From Erysipelotrichaceae bacterium (lineage in GTDB: Bacteria > Bacillota_I > Bacilli_A > Erysipelotrichales > Erysipelotrichaceae), in assembly GCA_030526485.1 (NCBI GenBank), contig JAUNCS010000006.1:1-64000 (forward strand): a stretch of 64,000 nt of DNA, read 5' to 3'. The notes under the pieces are model-generated. The model had not been told where the DNA came from and did no database searches. It saw nothing but the letters and a program-made list of their open reading frames with translations. The translations under genes were made by a program, and so were the position numbers. Position 1 is the first letter of the stretch, and every line of letters begins with the position of its first letter. Of the stretch, positions 17,114 to 25,813 are shown piece by piece.

Positions 17114-18025
17114 TTAATGAGCTTTACCAATAATATCACTCAGTTTTTCAATTTTTAATTCATCCATTAATGAAGGAAGTCTTTCGATGATATCCTTGCA
17201 TACATATGGATCAACCAGGTTGGCAGCACCAATTTCAACAGCTGTGGCACCAGCCATCATCATTTCAATGACATCTTCGGCCTTGCTGACGCCACCTAAG
17301 CCGATAACTGGAATATTAACGTTTCTTGAAACATCATAAACCATTCTAACGGCTAATGGGAAAATAGCTGGACCAGATAAGCCACCAGTAACATTCTTAA
17401 TGATTGGCTTACCAGTCTTGATATTGATACGCATTGAAAGAACGGTATTGATTAAGCTGATGGCATCAGCTCCTCCTCTTTCACATGCCTTGGCGATTTC
17501 CACGATATTAGTTACATTTGGTGAAAGCTTAATGATAACTGGTTTTTTACAAACTTCCTTAACAGCCTTGGTTACTTCATAGGCCATATCCGGATTTGTA
17601 CCAAAACTCATACCGCCGCCATGGACATTTGGACAAGAAATATTGATTTCTAACCAGCCCACAATATCCTGTTCATCAAGTCTTCTGGCACATTCTACAT
17701 ATTCTTCTTTAGAGAAGCCGCAGACATTGGCCATAACCTTTTTATTGAAAATCTTTTTAAGATTAACAAGTTCTTCATTGATAACTTTTTCAACGCCGGG
17801 ATTCTGTAGACCTACCGCATTCAACATGCCACTTGGTGTCTCAGCAATTCTGACACCTTCATTACCAAATCGAGGATTAAGTGTAGTTCCCTTAAACGAG
17901 AAAGTACCAAGGATATTTAAATCATATAGATCAGCAAATTCCTTGCCATAACCATAGGTACCAGAAGCTGGAATGATTGGATTATCTAATTCGATTCCAC
18001 AAAGATTAACACTTAGCCTTCCCAT
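17114..18025 (-). CDS. pyrD: Dihydroorotate dehydrogenase B, catalytic subunit PyrD
   Basis: This 303-residue FMN-binding class 1B enzyme oxidises dihydroorotate to orotate with NAD through PyrK. Visible are NPIIPASGTYGYG at residues 15-27, the active-site Cys in NISCPNVHGGG, KLSPNVTNI, and the FMN phosphate site GLGGVSKAEDVIEMMMAGATAVEIGAAN. Length fits. The start overlaps the pyrK stop by 13 bases. It is the last gene of the operon. Confidence 0.95.
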   Translation of the reverse strand: MGRLSVNLCGIELDNPIIPASGTYGYGKEFADLYDLNILGTFSFKGTTLNPRFGNEGVRIAETPSGMLNAVGLQNPGVEKVINEELVNLKKIFNKKVMANVCGFSKEEYVECARRLDEQDIVGWLEINISCPNVHGGGMSFGTNPDMAYEVTKAVKEVCKKPVIIKLSPNVTNIVEIAKACERGGADAISLINTVLSMRINIKTGKPIIKNVTGGLSGPAIFPLAVRMVYDVSRNVNIPVIGLGGVSKAEDVIEMMMAGATAVEIGAANLVDPYVCKDIIERLPSLMDELKIEKLSDIIGKAH

Positions 18026-18750
18026 AGTATTTCATCCTTTCTCATAACTGGACCTTCCTTACAGATACGCTTGTAGCCAGTAATAGTCTTACATGAACAG
18101 CCCATGCAGGCACCAAAGCCACAGCCCATTCTTCTTTCGAAGCTCATCTGACCATCGACAGTAGTCTTCTTATATACCGCCTTCAACATTGGCTCTGGAC
18201 CACAGGTAATAAAGTATTCGAAATCCACTTCATCCAAGACATCAGTTACAAAGCCCTTATGACCATAAGAACCATCTGCTGTTGTAACTAAAGTCTTAAC
18301 ACCTAAGTTCTTGAACTCTTCCTCATAGAAGATTTCATCCTTTGTGTTAAAGCCTAAGACAACAGTCACTTCCTTATTAAGCTTTAATAACTGCTTACAA
18401 GCTTCATACATTGGTGGAACACCAACGCCACCACCAATTAAGACAACTTTGTTTTGAGTAAAAGAAAGGTCGTATCCATTACCAAGTTCAATCAAAACAT
18501 CAAGCTTATGATTTTCTCTTAAAGTACTTAAATACTTAGTTCCTTCACCCACAGCCTTATAAATAATTGTTAATTCATTGCCATCTACCTCACAAACCGA
18601 AATTGGTCTTCTAAGATAAAGCTCCTTTAACTTAATATTTACAAACTGACCTGCCTTAATATTTTCTAAAGAATCACCAAGAAGTCTCATCTTATAGACA
18701 TCCTTGGCAATCTTTACATTTTCCTTAATAGTTAATACGACCTGTTTCAT
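18013..18750 (-). CDS. pyrK: Dihydroorotate dehydrogenase B, electron-transfer subunit PyrK
   Basis: This 245-residue subunit binds FAD (YLRRPISVCEV), NAD (GGGVGVPPMYEACK) and a [2Fe-2S] cluster through four cysteines in the C-terminal FERRMGCGFGACMGCSC...C block. It moves electrons from PyrD to NAD. It is flanked by pyrE (3-base gap) and pyrD (overlap), an obligate pair. Confidence 0.95.
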   Translation of the reverse strand: MKQVVLTIKENVKIAKDVYKMRLLGDSLENIKAGQFVNIKLKELYLRRPISVCEVDGNELTIIYKAVGEGTKYLSTLRENHKLDVLIELGNGYDLSFTQNKVVLIGGGVGVPPMYEACKQLLKLNKEVTVVLGFNTKDEIFYEEEFKNLGVKTLVTTADGSYGHKGFVTDVLDEVDFEYFITCGPEPMLKAVYKKTTVDGQMSFERRMGCGFGACMGCSCKTITGYKRICKEGPVMRKDEILWEG

Positions 18751-18753
18751 ATT

Positions 18754-19395
18754 TTATTTTCCGATCCAAGATTCATCACTTGGATTATTTCTGAAAGAAA
18801 TTAATGAATCAATCTGTTCCTTCTTGATATAGTTTTCCTTTGCAGCTACTTCCAGTAAAGTATCGTAGTCGCTAGCTGAAACATTCTTGCAGTTAGCAGC
18901 CAATAGTCTATCAGTAGCCTTCTTCATACCATAAGTGAAGATTGAGGCAATGCCAAGAACCTCAGCTCCCGCACTTCTTAAAGCCTCTACTGTTTCAATC
19001 GAAGAACCAGCAGTTGAGATTAAGTCTTCAATAACGACAACCTTAGTTCCTGGTTCGCACTTACCTTCAATCTGATTACCACGGCCATGATCCTTGTTTC
19101 CACCTCTTACATAGCCCATTGGCATATTCAGGATATTACCTACTAAAGCCGCATGAGCGATACCAGCAGTAGAAGTACCCATAACCATTTCACATTCAGG
19201 GTATTCTTCTCTAACGATTTTCGCTAAAGCATTTTCAACATCATTTCTAACTTCCACATCAGAAAGTGTTAAACGATTATCACAATAGATTGGCGACTTA
19301 ATACCACTAGCCCAAGTAAATGGCTGTTCAGGTCTTAAAAACACCGCTTTAATTTTTAATAAGTCGTGAGCGATTAGTTCCTTCATTATTTCCAC
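18754..19395 (-). CDS. pyrE: Orotate phosphoribosyltransferase PyrE
   Basis: This 213-residue enzyme converts orotate and PRPP to OMP. Its PRPP-binding motif VVVIEDLISTAGSSIETVEAL lies near residues 119-139, with the conserved FTWASGIKSPIYCDNR near the N-terminus and VRGGNKDHGRGNQIEG as the catalytic loop. It sits 14 bases after the transporter stop and 3 bases before pyrK. Confidence 0.95.
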   Translation of the reverse strand: MEIMKELIAHDLLKIKAVFLRPEQPFTWASGIKSPIYCDNRLTLSDVEVRNDVENALAKIVREEYPECEMVMGTSTAGIAHAALVGNILNMPMGYVRGGNKDHGRGNQIEGKCEPGTKVVVIEDLISTAGSSIETVEALRSAGAEVLGIASIFTYGMKKATDRLLAANCKNVSASDYDTLLEVAAKENYIKKEQIDSLISFRNNPSDESWIGK

Positions 19396-19408
19396 CTTTA
19401 AATTTTAT

Positions 19409-20752
19409 TTATTTAATTTTATCAAAGATTTCATCTGAAAGAGCATTTTCAGACTTAGCTACAGCCATTGCACAAGCAGAGTCACCAGTTACATTTAGTG
19501 CAGTAACTAACATTTCGATTGGTCTGTTGATAGCTAAGATTAATGCATATACAGAAAGTGCAACTTCACCAGTGAAACCAACACCTGAAAGGATAGTGAA
19601 CAGGATAACTGCACCAGCACCAGGAGCTGCAGGAGTACCGATAGAAGCTACGATAGCTAATACTGCGATAAGGATGATTGAAGTAAAGCTTACTTCATAA
19701 CCAGCAGCACCAGCGATGAATAATGTAGCGATAACCTGCATTAGAGCAGTACCATCCATATTGATAGTCATACCAAGAGGAAGTACAAATGATGCGATAT
19801 CATCACTTACACCTAATTCTTCCCTAACAACCTTTAGGTTTAATGGAAGAGTAGCAGCACTTGAAGAAGTTGAGAAACCGAATAAGCTTACTTCAGAAAT
19901 CTTCTTTAAGAAAGTAACAGGATTCTTACCAGTTGTGATCTTAACAAATAATGGATAACCGATTAGTAAGAAGACAAATAGTAGAACTGTTGTGATAACG
20001 ATATAAGAAATAGCTGGTCTTAGGTAAGAAACACCATAAGCAGCGAAAGTTCTAGTTAATAGACAGAAAATTGAAACTGGAGCACAAGTATTGATAATCC
20101 AGCTTAATACGATAGTTACAAGATTAGAAATTTCTTCACACATCTTAGTTAAGATTGGGAAAGATTCCTTAGCAGAGTTGATACCTAAACCAACAGCTAC
20201 AGCTAATACAACGATAGCTAATACGCCACCATTATTAGTTAAAGCACTAGCGAAGTTATTAGGAACAGCATTGATGATGATAGCTAATGGGTTAGAACCA
20301 GTCTTACCAGTAGCACCTTCTAAAGCTAAGTTTGAAATTCTGAATGCACCAGCATTGTATGCGATCATACCAACTGAAGCAGCTAAGATAATAGCGATAA
20401 CAGTAGTAGTTAAGAAGTAAAGAACAGTCTTAGTTGAAATACGACCTAACTTCTTGCTGTCAGCGATTCTAAGCATTGCTGAAACGATTGAAGTAAATAC
20501 CATTGGCACGATAACAAGCTGCATAGCTCTTACGAATAACTGACCAATGATGTAGAAGATACCAAGTGCCTTTTCATTACCAGCAGCAGTGATATCAGCG
20601 AATAATAAGTTGTTGATTGTAGCCCAAGTAGCTGCATTGCCACCAGCAACTAGTGATTCTCTAACGAAGATTGCCACTAGGCCAGCAAGTAAACCACATA
20701 CTAAGGCGATAGTCATTTTTTGAGTTAAACTCTTTTTTGTTTTCTTTTCCAT
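19409..20752 (-). CDS. DAACS-family dicarboxylate/amino acid:cation symporter
   Basis: This 447-residue membrane symporter is of the GltP/DctA family. Family signatures are present: FGFSTSSSAATLPLNL (serine-rich reentrant loop), PLGMTINMDGTALMQ and APGAGAVIL (second hairpin), with NRPIEMLVTALNVTGDSACAM as the substrate/cation site in helix 8. As first gene of a pyr operon it probably supplies a pathway input: aspartate is a good guess, and orotate is possible since DctA relatives carry it. The NVTGDSA segment keeps the Asp/Asn/Asp pattern of acidic substrate carriers. Confidence 0.85.
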   Translation of the reverse strand: MEKKTKKSLTQKMTIALVCGLLAGLVAIFVRESLVAGGNAATWATINNLLFADITAAGNEKALGIFYIIGQLFVRAMQLVIVPMVFTSIVSAMLRIADSKKLGRISTKTVLYFLTTTVIAIILAASVGMIAYNAGAFRISNLALEGATGKTGSNPLAIIINAVPNNFASALTNNGGVLAIVVLAVAVGLGINSAKESFPILTKMCEEISNLVTIVLSWIINTCAPVSIFCLLTRTFAAYGVSYLRPAISYIVITTVLLFVFLLIGYPLFVKITTGKNPVTFLKKISEVSLFGFSTSSSAATLPLNLKVVREELGVSDDIASFVLPLGMTINMDGTALMQVIATLFIAGAAGYEVSFTSIILIAVLAIVASIGTPAAPGAGAVILFTILSGVGFTGEVALSVYALILAINRPIEMLVTALNVTGDSACAMAVAKSENALSDEIFDKIK

Positions 20753-20772
20753 GTGTTTTCTCCCCTGTTAAT

Positions 20773-20800
20773 AAAAAACTCCATAGTAAAGACTATAGAG
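20773..20800 (-). terminator. Attenuator terminator in pyr leader
   Basis: A 9-bp stem (CTCTATAGT with ACTATGGAG, one G-U) is followed by six T, upstream of the first gene of the pyr operon. Its 5' arm contains TATAGT, which can pair with the 3' arm of the upstream hairpin, so the two structures exclude each other. Confidence 0.75.
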
Positions 20801-20841
20801 CTCAAAATTTTAATATACGTGGACCAAGTCCCAAATTTGCG

Positions 20842-20869
20842 CTTTATAGTATCTCGTACTATATTAAAG
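20842..20869 (-). promoter_or_regulatory. Candidate PyrR-binding hairpin
   Basis: On the minus strand a 7-bp stem TATAGTA/TACTATA holds a CGAGA loop, with a 3-nt bulge (TAA) on the 5' side and a CTT/AAG lower helix. The loop agrees with the NGNGA pattern of PyrR sites and the overall shape fits, though the stem sequence differs from the classic consensus. Binding would favour the downstream terminator. pyrR itself is not in the window. Confidence 0.5.
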
Positions 20870-20879
20870 TTCCTTTATT

Positions 20880-20908
20880 AGTATAGGTACTACAAAGTAT
20901 TAACACAA
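20880..20908 (-). promoter_or_regulatory. Promoter of the pyr operon
   Basis: The minus strand reads TTGTGT (20903-20908), a 17-base spacer and TATACT (20880-20885). The transcript would start just before the PyrR-like hairpin and carry about 120 nt of leader. Confidence 0.7.
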
Positions 20909-20945
20909 GGAATTTTTAACACTTTTTAATGAAAGCAGTTACATC

Positions 20946-21902
20946 CTAAGTATTAGAAATTTTATAACCGGTATTGAAATCAACCACGTTCTTAAGAGGT
21001 CGATTATTCAGATAATTATCAAGATTTTCCAAAGCCAGTTTTGTAAGTAATTGTCTGGTTCGCTCACAGGTTTCATTGCCAGTAGAATGAGGTGTAATCA
21101 GAACATTTTCCAGATCCCAAAGCTCAGATTTTTCATCTAAAGGTTCTTTTTCAAACACGTCCAGGCAAGCATAAATCTTCTTATTTTTCAAAACTTCAAT
21201 AAGCGCTTCTTCATCAATACAGCTGCCTCTGCCCACATTCATCAATAAAGAACCATCTTTTAACTTATTTAAAAGTTCCTTATTCATATAGTGATAAGTT
21301 GTATCATTGGCCGGTAAAGACATAAAGATAATATCGTAATCAGATATAACTTCACTAAGCTTATCATTGGTATAAAGATTATCAAGATAATCAGGCTTTT
21401 CACCCACTGTCTTCTTTATTCCATCAACAAGAGCCCCCAAGGCATTCAGTTTTCTGGCTGTGTACATGCCAATGGAACCACAACCTATAATTAAGACCTT
21501 GGAACCATAAACTGTCTTAGTCTCACCCGGATTAAAGTAGATGTGCTTAGACTGATTAGGAATAATCACATTAAGATTCTTATAGAAATACATAATCATA
21601 CCAATAGCCCACTCACTGATAGAATCTGAATAACAGCCAGTCGAATTAGCCAGTATTACCTTATTTTTTATCTCATCTCTAAAGGCATATTTTTCACTAC
21701 CCGCATTAGAAATCTGCAGAAACTTTAAATTCGGCATATCTTTCAATAGATCAGTATCAATATTGCCAAGAACGATTTCTACTTCACGCAGTTCTTCCTT
21801 GCTTGGCAGATAATCAAAAGATGTGAGGACTTCATAATCCTTCACATCTATTTCCTTGATATGATCAAAATACATTTTTCTTGTTAAAAGTATCTTTTTC
21901 AT
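20946..21902 (-). CDS. D-isomer-specific 2-hydroxyacid dehydrogenase
   Basis: This 318-residue NAD-dependent dehydrogenase has the Rossmann motif LIIGCGSIGMYTARKL (about residues 145-160), the family MNVGRGSCIDEEALIEVL signature and the catalytic His in ITPHSTGNE. The usual Arg and Glu positions also look intact. The substrate is unknown; phosphoglycerate, glyoxylate or a branched 2-keto acid are possible. It lies 14 bases after the MetRS-like gene, without an evident Shine-Dalgarno. No clear terminator is seen after it. Confidence 0.85.
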   Translation of the reverse strand: MKKILLTRKMYFDHIKEIDVKDYEVLTSFDYLPSKEELREVEIVLGNIDTDLLKDMPNLKFLQISNAGSEKYAFRDEIKNKVILANSTGCYSDSISEWAIGMIMYFYKNLNVIIPNQSKHIYFNPGETKTVYGSKVLIIGCGSIGMYTARKLNALGALVDGIKKTVGEKPDYLDNLYTNDKLSEVISDYDIIFMSLPANDTTYHYMNKELLNKLKDGSLLMNVGRGSCIDEEALIEVLKNKKIYACLDVFEKEPLDEKSELWDLENVLITPHSTGNETCERTRQLLTKLALENLDNYLNNRPLKNVVDFNTGYKISNT

Positions 21903-21916
21903 AAATATAAATTATT

Positions 21917-23890
21917 TTATTTAGTTACAAACTGACTTGGATGCTTGTAGTAGAAGTCTTCCTTTTCCTTCAGTTCTTTTAACTGATGATTATCAGGATC
22001 ATCTACAAGTTCATATAGTGTATTGAAAATGTAATCCCAAGAGAAGAACTTGTCAGGATCAACATTTAAGTATTCACAAGTCTTTTCGGTACCAGTAGGA
22101 ACTACTGGGTGAGAAAGAACAGTTGCCACTCTGATTAAATGGAAAGCGTCCACTAAAGTCTGAGCAATTCTTTCTTCATCATTAGAATTCTTAGCCCAGT
22201 ACTTAGAAGCGTTTCTAATATAAGAGTCCAAGACATTCATCATCTGATGAATTTCAGTTCTATACATAAACATTTCGTACTTAAGGATGGCATTATCTGA
22301 CATTTCCTTAATTTCTGGACTTACTTCGCCCTTAGGAAGAACACCATTGAAATACTTCTGAGTTGTATAGAAAGCACCTCTGATTAATCTGTTTAAAACA
22401 TTTGTATATAAATTACCCTGAGTCAGAACTGGATCAAGTTCGTTTTCATTAGCCTCTGGATTTAAAGGCTTAGGCATAAAGCTTACTGACTTGTTTGATA
22501 AAGCCAAAGATAAGAAATGAGCTCTTAACTGTTCAGCAGTATACATATCCAATAAATCAGCAGCCATTGGTGGCTTGATTGCACCTGAAGATGAAGCCTT
22601 CTTATCTAAGAATAAGATATGGTGGTTAGGCACTAAAGTAGTTAACTGTAAGTCACCCTTTGGATATTCTACTTTTAGTTCAGGACCATTTTGAGCCATA
22701 AACATTGGCATTTGCGCAACACCATAGAAGTAGATATTATCCTGACCAATGAACTGGAATACTTCAGCCTCTGGATCACACCAGAAGTCCTTCCATCTCT
22801 CATCACTTTCACCCTTTCGCTTGAAATAAGTCTTAGTGAAAGAAATAGGAGCCCATAAAGATTCAGGCCATACCCAGACAGTTAAACCTTCTTCACCTTC
22901 TAAACTTGGAGCCTTTACACCCCATTCGATATTACCAGTAAGTCTTAGTGGAACTAAGGTCTTACCTGTACGATATCTGATATTTTCTCTTGTTAGAATA
23001 ACGCAGGCATCTTCTCTATCTTTTAAAGTCTTAAATTCGATTTCAAAGCTGCCACCCTTAATCTTTTCCAGATCTGAACAAGTATGTTCAGGAAGTTCAT
23101 TAACGATATTCTGATAAGTTTCTACATATTCCTTACGAACATAGATAATTGGCTTAGCCAGAGACTCTCTCATTGTTTCCGAAACAATTCTTCTGACATT
23201 TCTCTTCTTAGATATCTTATCGACATATTCAGTTAATACGTCGTTACATTCAGTAAGCTTGAAATACCAGTTAGTTACATCTCTCATTTCTGGAGTTTCA
23301 TTAGAAAGAGTAGACTTTGGATCAATCAGTTCTTCTGGCATATACTGGTGACCTAAGTCACATTCATCCGCATAAGCCTTTTCTGATTGGCAGCCGGCAA
23401 TTGGACACTTACCAATAACCTGACGGCCATTTAAGAAGCAGTCATATCTTGTATCATAGAACTGCTTGGTAACCATCTTTTCTAACCAGCCATTCTTATA
23501 TAAAGTTCCAATGAATTCATTTGACTCAGCCTGATGAATATCCTTTGAATCAAGTAAACCACTGGCACCAAATAAGTCCAGACTGATTTCATAATCATTT
23601 AAAGTCTTTTCCTGAGCCTCATGATTAATATTTACATAATCTTCAATAGTACCTGTAAAACCCTCGTTTTCACACTTCTTACGGTAGCCTTCCGCAATAG
23701 GTGAACCGAAACAGTCAGTACCACTGACAAATAATACATTTTCTTTACCGATTCTGTCTCTTAAGAATCTGGCATAGCAGTCCGCATGAACAAACATGCC
23801 GCCAACATGGCCAAAGTGTAGTGTCTTATTACCATAAGGCATACCACCTGTTACGACTGCTCTTTTTGGGAAATTTGGACGTTCCATCAT
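21917..23890 (-). CDS. Divergent methionyl-tRNA synthetase-type class I enzyme
   Basis: This 657-residue class I tRNA ligase is of MetRS architecture. The HIGH motif reads HFGH (residues 25-28). A zinc-knuckle-like set C162, C167, C177 with H181 sits in the connective insertion; an unusual insert follows at about 245-310. The KMSKS motif is replaced by KASSS (431-435) within FLDKKASSSGAIK. The C-terminal anticodon-binding helical domain is present (GNLYTNVLNRLIRG), but no C-terminal dimerisation domain follows. It could be the housekeeping MetRS or a paralog. GAGGTG precedes the start; a second ATG follows immediately. Confidence 0.8.
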   Translation of the reverse strand: MMERPNFPKRAVVTGGMPYGNKTLHFGHVGGMFVHADCYARFLRDRIGKENVLFVSGTDCFGSPIAEGYRKKCENEGFTGTIEDYVNINHEAQEKTLNDYEISLDLFGASGLLDSKDIHQAESNEFIGTLYKNGWLEKMVTKQFYDTRYDCFLNGRQVIGKCPIAGCQSEKAYADECDLGHQYMPEELIDPKSTLSNETPEMRDVTNWYFKLTECNDVLTEYVDKISKKRNVRRIVSETMRESLAKPIIYVRKEYVETYQNIVNELPEHTCSDLEKIKGGSFEIEFKTLKDREDACVILTRENIRYRTGKTLVPLRLTGNIEWGVKAPSLEGEEGLTVWVWPESLWAPISFTKTYFKRKGESDERWKDFWCDPEAEVFQFIGQDNIYFYGVAQMPMFMAQNGPELKVEYPKGDLQLTTLVPNHHILFLDKKASSSGAIKPPMAADLLDMYTAEQLRAHFLSLALSNKSVSFMPKPLNPEANENELDPVLTQGNLYTNVLNRLIRGAFYTTQKYFNGVLPKGEVSPEIKEMSDNAILKYEMFMYRTEIHQMMNVLDSYIRNASKYWAKNSNDEERIAQTLVDAFHLIRVATVLSHPVVPTGTEKTCEYLNVDPDKFFSWDYIFNTLYELVDDPDNHQLKELKEKEDFYYKHPSQFVTK

Positions 23891-23957
23891 AAAAACACCT
23901 CTTTTTCTAACTAACTAATTTTAACACAAGAAATTTTATGGATATTATTTGATATTT

Positions 23958-24962
23958 CTAATTTGGACTTTTAAGAATAATACCTGATTCACTGTAAGCT
24001 CCTAACCAGCCACTGGTCTGAGCTACCTGTTGAGATACTTCTTTTTCATTGCCCTTAGAATCGACGTTGATATAGACGGTTTCATAGCCACCCTTTTCAA
24101 CCTTTTTCATCTCGCCACCACTGCCATCACATGTTGGACAATCGCTGTCATCATCACCACCAGTACCCTCGCAGACTGCACAATCAACCCAGGTATTTTT
24201 TAAAGATACACGATATTCAGTCTTTTCATAGCCACCAGCAATCAGATTATTATTTTCATCAAAAAGCCAGACCGAATGGGTAGCTTCATCCTTGGTCAGA
24301 TTCATATTCTCTAAAATATAATTAGCCAAGTCTGAATTGACATAACCATTAACCACTTTAATCTGTGGAAGACTTCTTAACTCTTCCAGCGTCATTCCAT
24401 ATTTTTGCAAGATTACACTAGCTGAATAAGAATATTTAATCTTCTGATATAAGTCTTCACCACTTACATATTTATAGCTCTTAGGATTTTCAAGCAGGTA
24501 ATCCTTGGCCGTAGAAGTAATAGTTGAATCATTCTTCCAGTCAACTGTTAAACCATTACCATTAACATAAGTTAACTGACAGATGGCTTTATCAGAACCA
24601 CTTGGCCAGTTTAACCAGTTAGCGCCATTATCGCCATTATTATTAGCTGCTGACTCCACTCCACCAAGAACCAGGGGAAGTGACATAGACCAGCCCTCTT
24701 TTTTCTGTTTAAGTTTTACATTAACACTATAAGACTTATCAACTGAATGATAGATAGTCTTGCCATTATAGGTAGCATCCTTGTCTTCACTGATTACCGC
24801 TGTCATCAACTGAGCATAGGCTGCTCTGACATTGGCTAAATCAGTAGCTTCACGGGACTTTTCCAGCTGATTAGAAAAAACAGGAACGGATATTCCTGTT
24901 AGTACCGCGATGATAGCCACAACTATTAAAAGCTCAGCCAGTGTAAAACCTTTTTTATACAT
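23958..24962 (-). CDS. Type IV pilin-like protein with CxxC pair
   Basis: This 334-residue protein has a prepilin peptidase site: a short basic leader MYKKG, then FTLAELLIVVAIIAVLTGISVPVF, the classic class III signal and hydrophobic stalk. Beyond it is a soluble domain of unknown fold. Near residues 261-283 (start at 24962) are two CxxC units, CAVCEGTG and CPTCDGSGG, like half of a DnaJ zinc finger, split by an acidic spacer. The start is taken as the second in-frame ATG at 24962, eight bases after TATAAT. No other pilus or Com genes lie near it; it may be a pseudopilin working with a distant machine. Confidence 0.75.
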   Translation of the reverse strand: MYKKGFTLAELLIVVAIIAVLTGISVPVFSNQLEKSREATDLANVRAAYAQLMTAVISEDKDATYNGKTIYHSVDKSYSVNVKLKQKKEGWSMSLPLVLGGVESAANNNGDNGANWLNWPSGSDKAICQLTYVNGNGLTVDWKNDSTITSTAKDYLLENPKSYKYVSGEDLYQKIKYSYSASVILQKYGMTLEELRSLPQIKVVNGYVNSDLANYILENMNLTKDEATHSVWLFDENNNLIAGGYEKTEYRVSLKNTWVDCAVCEGTGGDDDSDCPTCDGSGGEMKKVEKGGYETVYINVDSKGNEKEVSQQVAQTSGWLGAYSESGIILKSPN

Positions 24963-24970
24963 ATACATTT

Positions 24971-24976
24971 ATTATA
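24971..24976 (-). promoter_or_regulatory. -10 element of pilin gene, leaderless geometry
   Basis: TATAAT on the minus strand lies 8 nt before the ATG at 24962 and 2 nt before the ATG at 24968. There is no Shine-Dalgarno. The terminator U-tract of the preceding operon abuts it. Confidence 0.5.
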
Positions 24977-24977
24977 T

Positions 24978-25001
24978 AAAAAAGCGAACCCAAAGGTCCG
25001 C
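24978..25001 (-). terminator. Terminator of the cystine-type importer operon
   Basis: The minus strand reads GCGGACC, a 4-nt loop, GGTTCGC (one G-U), then six T, 9 bases after the binding-protein stop codon. Confidence 0.85.
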
Positions 25002-25009
25002 AATATTAT

Positions 25010-25801
25010 TTATTCACCAACTACAGTCGCATCATAGCCAAAGTATTTGATAGATAATTCAGCTAAAGTGCCATCTTCTCTTAATTCATTAAGAATCTTA
25101 TTGATTTCTTCTACTAAAGTATTTGTAGAATCAGACTTCTTTGTAGCGATAACAGTCTTTTCTGGCTCAGTTCTAGCAACAATCTTAATACCAGCATCAT
25201 CACCCTTTTCTCTTAAATAGTCATTGTAAACAGCTAAGGCATTGATAGTAGCCTCAGCATCACCTCTTAAAAGTACCTGAATAGTATCAGCGAAAGTATT
25301 AACGTAGTTAACTGTCGCACCATATTCAATAGCCATATCAGCATATGAAGAACCAGGAGAGTTAGTAGTAACTCTATCTGCCAAATCATCAAAGCTTGTG
25401 ATATCGTTATTGTCTTCTAATACGATAAGTACAGTCTGGTCATATAAGTATGGTTCAGAGAAGTTATAAGACTTAGCTCTTTCATCAGAATAAGTAACAC
25501 CATTAATACCTAAGTCATATCTTCCAGATTCTACACCAGCCAGAATTGAATCCCAGTCAGTTTCCTGAGCGATGAATTCAACACCTAACTTTTCAGCGAT
25601 TAACTGACCAAGTTCAACATCAAAGCCCACAAGCTCACCAGTTTCTTCATCATGGTAAGTATAAGGAGACCAGTTACCCTCACTGGCAACAGTGATATTT
25701 CCTCTTTCCTTGATTTCAGTTAATAAGTCCTTTGTTTCACTCTTAGAACCACAAGCGCTAAGAGTAAGTACCATTACAAGTAATACTAATAATTTCTTCA
25801 T
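25010..25801 (-). CDS. Amino-acid (probably cystine) binding lipoprotein
   Basis: This 263-residue family-3 binding protein has lipobox LSAC. The pattern ASEGNWSPYTYHDEETGELVG, then GFDVELGQLIAEKLGV, WDSILAGVESGRYDLGINGV and NFSEPYLYD is closest to cystine-binding FliY/TcyA-type proteins as I remember them. The operon stands opposite an Rrf2 regulator whose operator-like site is shared with a sulfur operon, which supports cystine. The specificity is an inference. Confidence 0.8.
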   Translation of the reverse strand: MKKLLVLLVMVLTLSACGSKSETKDLLTEIKERGNITVASEGNWSPYTYHDEETGELVGFDVELGQLIAEKLGVEFIAQETDWDSILAGVESGRYDLGINGVTYSDERAKSYNFSEPYLYDQTVLIVLEDNNDITSFDDLADRVTTNSPGSSYADMAIEYGATVNYVNTFADTIQVLLRGDAEATINALAVYNDYLREKGDDAGIKIVARTEPEKTVIATKKSDSTNTLVEEINKILNELREDGTLAELSIKYFGYDATVVGE

Positions 25802-25813
25802 TTTTTATCCTTC

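Noticed and set aside
20810-20870. Purine- or other known riboswitch in the pyr leader
   Set aside because: A TTTAATATA/TATATTAAA helix with two inner hairpins is possible, but none of the conserved joints of purine, ZTP or PRPP riboswitches is present. The PyrR-type reading explains terminator control better.
24963-24968. First ATG of the pilin gene as start
   Set aside because: It lies 2 nt from the -10 hexamer, so it could not be within the transcript; the ATG at 24962 fits and gives a normal prepilin leader.
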